64,000 nt of DNA. Source: Paraflavisolibacter caeni (GTDB lineage: Bacteria > Bacteroidota > Bacteroidia > Chitinophagales > Chitinophagaceae). The stretch lies in the NCBI RefSeq assembly GCF_025628885.1, contig NZ_JAOTIF010000001.1, positions 940,587-1,004,586 on the forward strand, given 5' to 3'. Shown here piece by piece: positions 15,421 to 25,053 of this stretch (its first letter is position 1; each line of letters starts with the position of its first letter). The notes below the pieces were generated by a model. The model had not been told where the DNA came from and did not search any database. It saw nothing but the letters and a program-made list of their open reading frames with translations. Made by a program: the position numbers and the translations under genes.

Positions 15421-18156
15421 CTACCTGGCTTTTGTAACTTGAGTTGGATCAATAAAATATTCATCTTCCTTTATGAATTCCACTTCTGTAATTGCATTCC
15501 ACGAATTCATGCTGTTTCCATTGCATACGATCCTAAGATAGCGGGCCTGGGCAGGTGTTAAATGATAAGGTTCAAAATGAGTTGTCTGGCCACTACTATG
15601 CCCGGTATATAATGTCGTCCAATTAGTGCTATCCAGAGAGCTCTGAATTATAAAGTAGGCTTTTCTTTCATTTCCCCGGTACCATGCCACCTTAACTGTT
15701 TTTATCACTTCTATAGTATCAAAAGAATACCTGATCCATTGGCTATCTTCCTGGGCTGACCAGCGCGTATTGTATTTCCTATCAATAGTGTTGAATGCGA
15801 CATTACCGTCATCAGCACTCGCTAATACATTCGTTATGATAACTTTTTGAGGATTATGAATGTCCACGGGAGTATAAGGCTGCAGATTGATGGTTTGCCC
15901 ATAAACAATTGCTGTAACTGCTCTGTCTGTTTCAATTTTGGTGATTTCGCCCATCTGTAGCTGCATCAAAAATCCTGTAGTAGTGTCAAAGGTTGCTTCG
16001 GCTGTTGAATCATTATTTAGATCTATAGTTGATGCTTCACCGCCTGCAGAAGTTCTGCCTATATAAATGTTTCCTTTGACAGATCCTAGAATTGAAGTGA
16101 AGTCATTGCCCTTCCGAATAAAGCTTTTTTGTACAGAGTCAGCATCGGGGTCTTGTATGTTGCGGGGGTATATAAAAGTAATGTTACTATCAGTTCCTGA
16201 AATCATTCTGACAGGAAGAAGGTCGCCATATGAACTCCTCCGGGTTGTATCCGTGGCTGTAATTGTAGGAGATGAATGTAAGGCAATAAAGTTTTGCTGA
16301 TCAGATTCATTAGAAAATGATGTGCTTGCAATATGAGATGTAAGATGATAGTTAAGGTAAGATGTGCCATCGAATGTTAATATTGGCCAGGTTATGCCGT
16401 AATTAGTTGTAGAAGATGTAAGTATTGATAGTATGCCATCAGGTATAATAATGAAGTCGTTTGTAAAAGTTGGTCCCGTTTGACCTCTTTTAGGTTTATA
16501 GTTTATCCGGCAGCGTACTAATAAAGGATGCGTAAACTGTGTGGAAAAAAAAGCTTCATAACGTTCAGGTAAACTTGCTAATCTTACCCAGTTATTATTC
16601 TCTAAAAAAGTTGGAGCAAAAGATATCCCTAAGCCCGATTTAGTTTCCCTGATGCCATCAGATGGACCAAGGCGTGAATCCCAGCCCGGCCTTGCAAAAC
16701 GGACTACGCCTAATGTGGTCCAATAAAGATCATTATTCAAGTCTGTAGATCCCCTCATGCAAACTTCGATGTGCATTCCTCCTGCATTTGCAATAGCAGT
16801 AGACAAAGAAGTGTCGCTTACAATCGTATAGCCTCCTATTTCATTTGGAGCAGGTTTTTCTGCAATGGCAGTTCTGTGTCTCAAATAATTCTCCGCTATG
16901 TGATACATCATATAGCCATTGTAGTTAGTAAAAAAGCTGTATCCAGCATACCTGTTTCTGATTTGAGGATCGAAATGATTTTTCGTCACAGAATAAGTCC
17001 CATCAGATCTTTGCCACCTTTGAACACTCTGGAATCCAAGTGCTGCAGCGTGGCGATACTGACCCGCCAGCAGCGTATCTCCTTGATTGAAAGCTATTTC
17101 GGCCATGGTTTCAAAACTGTTGGCTAACACAAGATCATTCCAGGTGTGATTCCCACTACGTCCTCCCGCGACACCTTGCCCTGATGGATCTTGATATAAA
17201 AGGCTTGATTGAGTTCCTTTCATTAATATGTTTAAGATATCACCTTGAGATGCACCGTCATATCCATCAGCAACCATTGCCAGCAGATTACTTCTTGCTG
17301 CTGATTCATACGGCCATGTATCAGGATTGGAGGTGGAATCGTGGTAAAAATTCCATAAATTATTAATCAGTCTACTTTTTTGTGTATTGATCCAGCTGTC
17401 TTCAATCCAGTTCACCGCTTTATCTTTTTGTATAAACCCATATTTTGCCCTATACCATTCGCCCTTCATCGCATATGTTCTCCAGTTATGAGTTCTCCCA
17501 CGGATAATTTTATTGACAGGAATTGACATCCTGGTCCTCCAGATTTGTATTTGTGAAGTTGAAACATAGGGAGCATAAAGAGGAATTGCTACTGCGAGGG
17601 GCGCCAGGAAAAATTCTCCATGATTGTCTGGTATCGACGAAGCGCCCTCTGCTACATCAGTAGTGGCCTTGTTCATAGCGGATACTCCTTCATCTAATAA
17701 ATCTGAAGCACGGCCAGCAGAAATTAAAGTAGCAATCGCATTAGCAAAATATGGCGTAGCATATTGCATTTCATTATTTTCGTAGGGGTCAATGATAGCG
17801 CCGTTTGAATCCTGGAAGTTTACAGTTCTTCTGACGAGTCCTTCAACTTTATCCAGATAGGTATTTTCAGAAATGTTCAATGGAATCCATGGCCTTGAGG
17901 TGAGGTGATATCTGACATTTGGCAAAGTAGATGGCATTCCTATCTCTTGTGCGTACAATCTGATTGTGAAGTTCATTACAAACAAGAAAAAGTAAACAGA
18001 ATAGTTGCCTTTAAATAATTGTTTAACAATAAAAAAGAATATACGCTTATTATGGTTTGATTGATTTACATAGATGGGATTAATAAACAGGAGCAGATGC
18101 TTGTAAAAAGATTTCATTATACTACCAGGGAGTATATAGAAGAAGTGCTGGTTCAT
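15421..18156 (-). CDS. Secreted putative polysaccharide-active protein with C-terminal discoidin (F5/8 type C) domain
   Basis: A 911-residue protein. A hydrophobic export signal lies near residues 52-70 (YFFLFVMNFTIRLYAQ), unusually far from the first Met, so the true start may be internal (Met14 at 18117, or later). The middle, about 90-450, is helical with aromatic and His-containing loops (RTHNWRTYAMKGEWYRAKYG, GNHTWNDLVLANSFE, FTNYNGYMMYHIAENY), like the (alpha/alpha) toroid of several polysaccharide lyase families. It is followed by a beta-sandwich part (about 460-750). The last roughly 140 residues (NVAFNTIDRKYNTRWSAQ, WIRYSF, ARYLRIVCNG) are a discoidin/CBM32-like carbohydrate-binding domain. 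Its role is probably degradation or remodelling of an acidic polysaccharide; the exact family is not assigned. No T9SS domain. Confidence 0.65.
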   Translation of the reverse strand: MNQHFFYILPGSIMKSFYKHLLLFINPIYVNQSNHNKRIFFFIVKQLFKGNYSVYFFLFVMNFTIRLYAQEIGMPSTLPNVRYHLTSRPWIPLNISENTYLDKVEGLVRRTVNFQDSNGAIIDPYENNEMQYATPYFANAIATLISAGRASDLLDEGVSAMNKATTDVAEGASSIPDNHGEFFLAPLAVAIPLYAPYVSTSQIQIWRTRMSIPVNKIIRGRTHNWRTYAMKGEWYRAKYGFIQKDKAVNWIEDSWINTQKSRLINNLWNFYHDSTSNPDTWPYESAARSNLLAMVADGYDGASQGDILNILMKGTQSSLLYQDPSGQGVAGGRSGNHTWNDLVLANSFETMAEIAFNQGDTLLAGQYRHAAALGFQSVQRWQRSDGTYSVTKNHFDPQIRNRYAGYSFFTNYNGYMMYHIAENYLRHRTAIAEKPAPNEIGGYTIVSDTSLSTAIANAGGMHIEVCMRGSTDLNNDLYWTTLGVVRFARPGWDSRLGPSDGIRETKSGLGISFAPTFLENNNWVRLASLPERYEAFFSTQFTHPLLVRCRINYKPKRGQTGPTFTNDFIIIPDGILSILTSSTTNYGITWPILTFDGTSYLNYHLTSHIASTSFSNESDQQNFIALHSSPTITATDTTRRSSYGDLLPVRMISGTDSNITFIYPRNIQDPDADSVQKSFIRKGNDFTSILGSVKGNIYIGRTSAGGEASTIDLNNDSTAEATFDTTTGFLMQLQMGEITKIETDRAVTAIVYGQTINLQPYTPVDIHNPQKVIITNVLASADDGNVAFNTIDRKYNTRWSAQEDSQWIRYSFDTIEVIKTVKVAWYRGNERKAYFIIQSSLDSTNWTTLYTGHSSGQTTHFEPYHLTPAQARYLRIVCNGNSMNSWNAITEVEFIKEDEYFIDPTQVTKAR

Positions 18157-18773
18157 AGATTAACGTTTAATGAAGGAGTGCTAATTATTAGCTGTCCATT
18201 TATTAACGAGGATGGATAAAGTTAAATAAATAAGCTTCATCATCGGGCTGTGTATAAAATCGGAAAATTATAAGAGCTCAATTATGGCTCTATGCATGAG
18301 TGGCCTGATTTTTGAAAGCTTAACAATAAAATAAAACTATAATGCCTATGTCAAAGAATTACTATTTATCAAATGGATATAACAATAAACAACATGAATA
18401 GGCTTCATGAGAAAGCTACTTATACTCTGGTTGAAATATCTCAGCGATAATTAAACTGAACAATAGCATATTCATGCAGGTGAGCCTTCTATAAGGAATG
18501 CTAAGATTTGATTTTCTAATTTGAATAGATGACTAATTTGAATTGCTAAGCAATGCTTATTCAATGGGATAATAAGCTTTGCAATAATATATATTTTTTT
18601 TTATAGATTAAATGTTTCTATTTTTATAAAAGACTTGCAGGATTTGCCTATTGTCATTATCGCCTACCTTACTTATCTGCTTTATGTTCAATTCTATCAA
18701 TCCTAAAAATTACCACCAGATCCAACTATGAAAGGCTGTTTTCGTTAGGTGTTCAACATCCAAATTTCTTAAC
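18157..18773. other. AT-rich divergent intergenic region
   Basis: 617 bp between two divergent genes for secreted proteins. No gene or clear repeat is seen. It must hold both promoters, but I could not place convincing boxes. Confidence 0.5.
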
Positions 18774-21700
18774 ATGCGAACCAGCTTTTTAAATTTATCA
18801 ACGGCTATTGCTGCAATGTTTTTTTTATTGTCTTTTCCGTTCCTTCAAACTCTTGACATTTCATCTTTCCTAACCAATACAGTTGAGTTTGGTGCCACGA
18901 ACAGATTATCGGTAACGGAGCATAGGAGCATCAATTTGGCAAAGGTTTCAAGCATTTCTAATGTTTTCCATGCTACTAATTTTTCAGCCGGACCTTATTC
19001 TGCTACTGGCAACAAGGGCGCATATGCATTGACTAATTTAATGATCAATTTTCAGGATGTCTCAACTGTACCTCCAGGAGGTTGGTTGGTGGACTTTGGA
19101 CAACCATATGGTGCGCGCACTTCAGCAAACCAAGGTACGGGTAATACTTATGGATGGGTCAAGCGTGTGGATAATACGCTGCTTGATATGACGGCATATG
19201 GACGAAAAAGATCTAGTCCTTCGGATGTATTGTTAGCAACGCTCATGCATATGCAGCCATCCGGTGCCACGGAAGGCAAATGGGAGGCTTTAGTGGTGAA
19301 TGGCACATACAATGTTACTGTATCTGTAGGTGATGGTAGTTATGTAGACAGCAAACATTACATTAATATAGAAGGCACGGCTGCCATTGTTAATTTTATA
19401 CCTACTACCAGTAACCGGTTCAAGTCTTCCTCTGTTACAGTAACTGTGTCCGATGGCAAATTGACTGTTGATGCTATTGGTGGTACCAACACCAAAATCA
19501 ATTATATTATTATACAGCCCTCAATAAGCGGTCTGAATGTAAACTTCCAGGATTCAGCTACCGTTCCACCTGCAGGTTGGCTAAAAGACTTTGGGCAACC
19601 TTTTGGTGTCCGTACTTCAGCTTTTCAAGGCAGTGGCAATACATACGGATGGATTCATAAGGAGGATAATACGCCATTAGATCTGACTTTAAATGGGCGT
19701 AGGAGAAGTAAGCCTTCCAATAATTTATTGCAAGCTACGCTCATGCATATGCAGGCTGATGATGTAGTGAATTTTGCCGGAACCCCCATAGAAGGGCGGT
19801 GGGAAGCCCAGATTCCAAATGGGCTTTATGATGTAACTGTTTCAATAGGTGATGCTGTTTATTTCGGTCCCAACAAACAATCTATCAATATAGAAGGGGT
19901 CCTGGCGATTATTGATTATATTTCTACAGCAACTGCACCCTTCAAAACTGCAACGGTTACTGTTGAAGTGAGGGATGGACGTTTAACAGTTGATGCATTT
20001 GGAGGTAATAATACTAAAATCAATTACATATCCATAGTGCCCTCTACTTCTTCTAACTTACCTTTTGTAGAAACGGTGAATCCGCCTAACCGTTCCGGAA
20101 ATGTTGGAGAGTATTCTTCTTTATCCACAGATGTTCTGAATTTACCAAATGGAGGCATTAATAACGCAACGATTACTCCTGCTACGGTTTTTCTAACTGA
20201 AGGACCCGGAGGCCCTGTTGTACCAGCAAACGTTAATGGTACGGGAGGTGGAGATGCTATTACCCTGGTGCCATCTGCACCTTTAAAATTGAGTACTACA
20301 TATGTATTCAATGTTACCAATGGCGTAAAGGATTTGTCTGGTGCAGGTTTTATTCCTTTTTCCAGCGCGTTTACTACCACTTCGGTACCTACGCCACCAC
20401 TGCCCAATGTGACGTTTACCAAAGTGCAACTGACCAATACAACCGGAAAGCATTCTAGTTTGACCATTGGACCGGATGGCAAATTATATGCATTAACTAT
20501 TGATGGGATCATTAAACGGTTTACAATCAATGCTAATGGTACTTTGGGTACGCCTCAACTAATTTATTCTTTACAGGATGCCTATGGTACCAGGAAACAG
20601 CGGTTAGCCGTCGGGTTTGCATTTGATCCTTCCTCAACTGCCACCAACCTGATCGCTTATGTGACACATTGTACCTATGTATTTCAAAATGCGCCGGACT
20701 GGGATGGAAAATTGACAAAATTAAGCGGTAGCAATCTTCAGACTGTTCAGGATCTACTCATTAATTTACCCCGTTCATCCAAGGATCACGTGACCAACAG
20801 TATTACATTTGGTCCGGATGGTGCTTTGTATTTCACTCAAGGTTCTCTATCCGGAATGGGGGCTGCGGATATGACCTGGAATATGAGAGATGAACATTTA
20901 CTCTCTGCAGCATTGTTAAGGCTGGATCTGACCAAATTGAGTACTTTACCCTTAAATGTAAAAACAACAGACGGGGGAGGTACTTACAATCCCTATGCGA
21001 CTAACGCCCCTTTGACTATTTATGCTTCAGGAATCCGTAATGCTTATGATATGGTTTGGCATAGTAATGGCGAATTATATTTACCCACCAATGGTTCTGC
21101 TGCAGGTGGTAATACGCCAGCCTCAGTCAATGGAACATTAAGGCCTGATGGAACTACCTACAATGGGCCAAATGTGCCTGCATTAACCGATGTTCCGCAA
21201 ACCCAGAAAGACTATCTCTTTAGGGTTAAGAAGGGTGGGTACTATGGTCATCCGAATCCTTCAAGGGGCGAGTACGCAATGAATGGAGCTAATCCTACAG
21301 CCGGAACAGATCCGGCCCAGGTTGACGCTTATGTTATCGGTACCAGGCCTGATGTAAACTGGAGGGGGTTTGCTTTTGATTTTCAGAACAATAAATCGCC
21401 CAATGGCGCTATTGAATATAAGAGTAATACTTTCAATGGTGCCCTGCAAGGAAAATTACTGGTGGTTCGCTATAGTCAAAATGATGATATTATTGCGCTT
21501 ACCCCCGGAGGTACTAATAAAGATATTGTTAGCTTCAATGAAGGGGGCTCAATACAAGGTTTTACTGGTTTTGTAGACCCGCTGGATTTGATAGAAGATG
21601 TACGAAATGGAAATATCTATGTTTCTGAATATGGCGGTAATGGGAAGATCACATTGCTGAAACCAAATACTAGCTCTTCATCAAGTTTGGTTTCAGGCAA

Positions 21701-21986
21701 CAATGTTGGAATTGAGCAGTCTGTTTCCAGTGCATACCTGGAACAGAATGCGCCCAATCCATTTAGTGATAATACAGTTATTGGTTACGGTGTGCCCCAG
21801 GATGCACGTTCAATGAAATTAGTGATTACAGACATGCGGGGGACAGTAGTGAAGAAAGTGTCACTTACCAAAGGAAAGGGCCAGATAACCATTGCCTGGG
21901 AAGAATTACCTGCCGGGACTTACGTATATAGCTTGTGGATTGATGATAAACAAATAGACAGTAAAAAGATGATTCTGCACAGGTAG
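18774..21986 (+). CDS. T9SS-exported protein: two malectin-like domains, Ig-like domain, beta-propeller
   Basis: A 1070-residue surface or secreted protein. Its parts are: N-terminal hydrophobic signal (residues 8-27); two tandem malectin-like carbohydrate-binding domains at about 85-240 and 250-425, each with NFQD, DFGQPxGxRT, GNTYGW and INYI motifs; a SbsA-type Ig domain at about 430-530 (DVLNLPNGGINNATITPATVFL, ending SSAFTTT); and a beta-propeller at about 540-960. The propeller (SLTIGPDGKLYALT, NSITFGPDGALYFTQGS, YASGIRNAYDMVWHSNGELY, GFVDPLDLIEDVRNGNIYVSEYG) resembles PQQ-dependent sugar dehydrogenases. A T9SS type A sorting domain sits at about 985-1070 (NAPNPFSDNTVIGY to SKKMILHR). 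It probably binds, and may oxidise, sugars at the cell surface. Nearly the same module series recurs inside the 2251-residue protein at 27878. Confidence 0.85.
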   Translation: MRTSFLNLSTAIAAMFFLLSFPFLQTLDISSFLTNTVEFGATNRLSVTEHRSINLAKVSSISNVFHATNFSAGPYSATGNKGAYALTNLMINFQDVSTVPPGGWLVDFGQPYGARTSANQGTGNTYGWVKRVDNTLLDMTAYGRKRSSPSDVLLATLMHMQPSGATEGKWEALVVNGTYNVTVSVGDGSYVDSKHYINIEGTAAIVNFIPTTSNRFKSSSVTVTVSDGKLTVDAIGGTNTKINYIIIQPSISGLNVNFQDSATVPPAGWLKDFGQPFGVRTSAFQGSGNTYGWIHKEDNTPLDLTLNGRRRSKPSNNLLQATLMHMQADDVVNFAGTPIEGRWEAQIPNGLYDVTVSIGDAVYFGPNKQSINIEGVLAIIDYISTATAPFKTATVTVEVRDGRLTVDAFGGNNTKINYISIVPSTSSNLPFVETVNPPNRSGNVGEYSSLSTDVLNLPNGGINNATITPATVFLTEGPGGPVVPANVNGTGGGDAITLVPSAPLKLSTTYVFNVTNGVKDLSGAGFIPFSSAFTTTSVPTPPLPNVTFTKVQLTNTTGKHSSLTIGPDGKLYALTIDGIIKRFTINANGTLGTPQLIYSLQDAYGTRKQRLAVGFAFDPSSTATNLIAYVTHCTYVFQNAPDWDGKLTKLSGSNLQTVQDLLINLPRSSKDHVTNSITFGPDGALYFTQGSLSGMGAADMTWNMRDEHLLSAALLRLDLTKLSTLPLNVKTTDGGGTYNPYATNAPLTIYASGIRNAYDMVWHSNGELYLPTNGSAAGGNTPASVNGTLRPDGTTYNGPNVPALTDVPQTQKDYLFRVKKGGYYGHPNPSRGEYAMNGANPTAGTDPAQVDAYVIGTRPDVNWRGFAFDFQNNKSPNGAIEYKSNTFNGALQGKLLVVRYSQNDDIIALTPGGTNKDIVSFNEGGSIQGFTGFVDPLDLIEDVRNGNIYVSEYGGNGKITLLKPNTSSSSSLVSGNNVGIEQSVSSAYLEQNAPNPFSDNTVIGYGVPQDARSMKLVITDMRGTVVKKVSLTKGKGQITIAWEELPAGTYVYSLWIDDKQIDSKKMILHR

Positions 21987-22026
21987 CGATAAAAGTATGT
22001 GCCATTTCTGACCGTACCCTTACTTT

Positions 22027-22071
22027 TCAAAGTGTGTTGGGAAGCAATTAAGATAAAATAAAACACTTTGA
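22027..22071 (+). terminator. Possible intrinsic terminator
   Basis: A 9-bp stem, TCAAAGTGT (22027-22035) with ACACTTTGA (22063-22071), has a long 27-nt loop and is followed by GTTTTTATT, 40 bp after the upstream gene. The loop length lowers confidence. Confidence 0.45.
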
Positions 22072-22235
22072 GTTTTTATTATATCAGGCAACTGGTTAAA
22101 CGATTCGCACGTTCATATATATTATGATATGCCTGCAGTTGCTATACTATTTATAAAATAGTAAGAATACCTTTTAAATAACCCATAATAGTTATTGACG
22201 TGAAAGAGAGAAACCATACTTACAGTGCCAAGCAC

Positions 22236-24998
22236 ATGAAATCTTTTTTTGATCCTATCTTTCTACTTGGATTTCTATGTGCATTTTCCTGCGCATCAGT
22301 GTTTGCTCAATCTCCCATAACATTGTCGCCAATTGAGGATGCGTTTGTGCGTAATGGTACCTATGCCGGTACTAATTTTGGTAGTGATATAAATTTAATT
22401 GTCAAAGGAACAACATCCAGTGGCTTTGCTCGGGTATCATATCTTAAGTTCCAGCTTGCAGGTGTCTCTAATGTAGTATCTGCCAAGCTCCGTGTATACG
22501 GTAGCAATACAGAAAGTGCAACTACTGTGAATATGTCTGTTTATGGCGTGAGCGACTCCTGGACGGAAGGCGGGATCACCTTTAACAATGCACCTGCTGC
22601 CAGTGGGTCTGCTTTAAGTAGTGCAGGGGTTAATAATGTGGCGCAATACTATGACCTGGATGTAACCGGTTTTGTACAAACTCAATTTTCTGGAGACAAA
22701 GTTGCCAGCTTCTTGTTGAAAGATCCTACTAACCAGGTGAAGACCCTGACTTTAAACAGCAGGGAAAACGCATCGAATCGGCCACAATTGGTTATTACTA
22801 CTTCTGGTTCGGCACCTGCGAGCAATTCGTTGCTTTTTGTAGAAAACCTGGATAAATTTCCGTCAAATGATCATCCTGTTGCTTCCCGGATTCAAATCCC
22901 CTGGACAAGAGACTCAATGCCTCCGTACATATATAATGCTAACCATGACACTATTCGTCTCAGGATTCATAACAAGGGCATCGACCCGCTGGTGATCAGC
23001 AATTTAATATTATCCAATACATCGAACTGGATGTTTTCAAAACTAAATGGTGCTACCTATACTCCATCTGCATTACCGTTAACCATTAATTCGGGAGCAT
23101 CTGCTGATCTTTATTTGTTATTTATTGCTAAAGACCTGGCAACCAGGGTTGCGATCGTAGTGAATAATCTTACAATTATTTCGAATGATAAGAAAACTCC
23201 TTCCAAAACTGTCTTCCTTCACGGTATCTATCAGAAGCAGGGTGAAGGCTCACATGAACCCCGTGCAGTTGAAGTAATCAATGCATTTAATTTTAAATCA
23301 GATCCGGGTTTTACTTACAAAGATCTTGACTTAGGTGATCCGAAGAAACCGAAAGGAGATGAAATTATTTCGGCCTATTTTGTCCGGGCAGATCCATCAA
23401 TACCTATCACGGTCAGGCAGATGTCTGCCTATCATGGGTGTTGCGATAATATTTATACAGAATATTTAAGAGTCTTCAATAAAGGCACCAACCCAACTGT
23501 GGATCCGGCACCTGCTCTTGTTACGCAGATTGGTATCGATGCACAAACTTCGTTGCCTCGTAGGGCGACTCCTAATTTGCCGTCAGAAAATACCAATTAC
23601 AATCCAACGACTGCATTTGGGTTTAAGGTAGGGAAGAGGGATCATACTGATACTATATATAATCCATCACGGAAAATTGGTATCCGGGTTTGGAAAGCAA
23701 AAGATGCCAATGGACGGCTAATTCCGAATGCTTACATTGTTTCCAATGATTACCTGGGTACTCAATTTACCAATTACGACTATAATGACAACACTTATTT
23801 TGTTACCAACATCAGACCGGAAGTAGGAACTGCTAACTTCTCAGCCCTTAGCGCCACTCCTTCAGCTGTTGATTTTGGTGAAAAGTTGCTGCAAAGTACC
23901 AATTCCTTTACCCTGAACCTGAAGAGCCTGGGACAAACCTATGCCAATGGCTCCAAAGATCCGAACATTGTCATTTCTTCAGTATCTGTAGTAGGGGATA
24001 ATAGCGGGGAGTTTTCCGCATCCCTGCCAGCCGCTACAACCCTTGGGCCACAGGCTACTACAACGCTGACAGTAGGATTCAAGCCTGTTTCGGAAGGGTT
24101 GAAGATTGCTGATCTGCTGATTTATCACAACAACTCACCCACACCTCTACGGGTGCCGCTTTATGGCATCGGTAAGGCCTCTGGTACTACGGTTACAGTT
24201 CCATTCCGGATCAAGAGTGGTTCTTCCAGTAGCGTAACGGTGAATGGCAAGACCTGGGTGTCTGATGTGCCTTATGCTTTTGACAATCTTGAGCCCTTTA
24301 CCAACAGCAGACTTACTCAAATCAGTGCAACGGATGAAGATGTGTTGTATTTAAGAGAGCAGTCTTCGGATGCAGATAAACGTCCATTCCGTTATGAAAT
24401 ACCTATAGCCAATGGCACCTATGCAGTTCGGTTGCATTTCGCAGAAATTTTCTGGGGCAATCCGGGATCCGGATTTATTGGAGGCGCTGGTTCGAGGGTG
24501 ATGAGTGTGAACATAGAGGGCCAGCTAAAGCTGATCAACTTTGATGTAGCCCAGGAAGTGGGCTCAGCCTCAGCGATTATCAAGAACATTCCGGTAACGG
24601 TGAGTGATGGCAAGTTGAATATCAACTTTTCGGCTACAGTGAACAGGCCAATGGTGTGTGCTGTGGAAGTGTATCAATTCAGCAGTGGCGCATCAGTTAC
24701 ACAAGCCATCAGCGATGTCATTGAAATGAATAATGATCTGGCAAAACCAAAAGTTTATCCAAATCCGGCCAGGGATAAGTTCAAGATCGAGTTTCCAACT
24801 GGTTATGAGGGAAATGCAAACCTTGAGATATCAGACCAGTTAGGAAGAGTCAATGAAATTGGAGCATATCATATCCAAAAAGGAGGAACAACGGTTGAAA
24901 TCAATCTCTCAAGGTTCCAGTTAAAACAGGGTATTTATTATCTGAAAATCATTTCTGAAAACAGGAATACGGAGGTTATTAAACTGCAATTAGAATAA
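22236..24998 (+). CDS. T9SS-exported CBM96/malectin surface protein
   Basis: A 920-residue protein. I chose the ATG at 22236 because a standard signal peptide follows (MKSFFDPIFLLGFLCAFSCA, ending VFAQ); a GTG at 22200 is the alternative. Domain order: CBM96/DNRLRE carbohydrate-binding domain at about 25-185 (EDAFVRNGTY, SYLKFQL, SAKLRVYG, SWTEGGITFNNAP, RPQLVITT); an unassigned region at about 200-530 with RQMSAYHGCC and GIRVWKAKDANG; an ASH/choice-of-anchor-D Ig domain at about 540-645; a malectin domain at about 655-830 (FRIKSGSS, AFDNLEPFTNSRLTQISATDED, VRLHFAEIFWG); and a T9SS type A sorting domain in the last 80 residues (YPNPARDKFKIEF to NTEVIKLQLE). It probably binds glycans at the cell surface. 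Its whole length is paralogous to the second half of the protein at 27878. Confidence 0.85.
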   Translation: MKSFFDPIFLLGFLCAFSCASVFAQSPITLSPIEDAFVRNGTYAGTNFGSDINLIVKGTTSSGFARVSYLKFQLAGVSNVVSAKLRVYGSNTESATTVNMSVYGVSDSWTEGGITFNNAPAASGSALSSAGVNNVAQYYDLDVTGFVQTQFSGDKVASFLLKDPTNQVKTLTLNSRENASNRPQLVITTSGSAPASNSLLFVENLDKFPSNDHPVASRIQIPWTRDSMPPYIYNANHDTIRLRIHNKGIDPLVISNLILSNTSNWMFSKLNGATYTPSALPLTINSGASADLYLLFIAKDLATRVAIVVNNLTIISNDKKTPSKTVFLHGIYQKQGEGSHEPRAVEVINAFNFKSDPGFTYKDLDLGDPKKPKGDEIISAYFVRADPSIPITVRQMSAYHGCCDNIYTEYLRVFNKGTNPTVDPAPALVTQIGIDAQTSLPRRATPNLPSENTNYNPTTAFGFKVGKRDHTDTIYNPSRKIGIRVWKAKDANGRLIPNAYIVSNDYLGTQFTNYDYNDNTYFVTNIRPEVGTANFSALSATPSAVDFGEKLLQSTNSFTLNLKSLGQTYANGSKDPNIVISSVSVVGDNSGEFSASLPAATTLGPQATTTLTVGFKPVSEGLKIADLLIYHNNSPTPLRVPLYGIGKASGTTVTVPFRIKSGSSSSVTVNGKTWVSDVPYAFDNLEPFTNSRLTQISATDEDVLYLREQSSDADKRPFRYEIPIANGTYAVRLHFAEIFWGNPGSGFIGGAGSRVMSVNIEGQLKLINFDVAQEVGSASAIIKNIPVTVSDGKLNINFSATVNRPMVCAVEVYQFSSGASVTQAISDVIEMNNDLAKPKVYPNPARDKFKIEFPTGYEGNANLEISDQLGRVNEIGAYHIQKGGTTVEINLSRFQLKQGIYYLKIISENRNTEVIKLQLE

Positions 24999-25008
24999 AT
25001 TTCAATAG

Positions 25009-25053
25009 TAAATAAAGCGAAGGTTCCTCTTTACGGAACTTTCGCTTTATTTA
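25009..25053. terminator. Bidirectional intrinsic terminator
   Basis: A 19-bp stem (25009-25027 with 25035-25053, one G-U pair) with a 7-nt loop and AT-rich flanks lies between the convergent CBM96 protein gene and the Wzt-like gene. It includes the stop codon of the latter. Confidence 0.85.
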
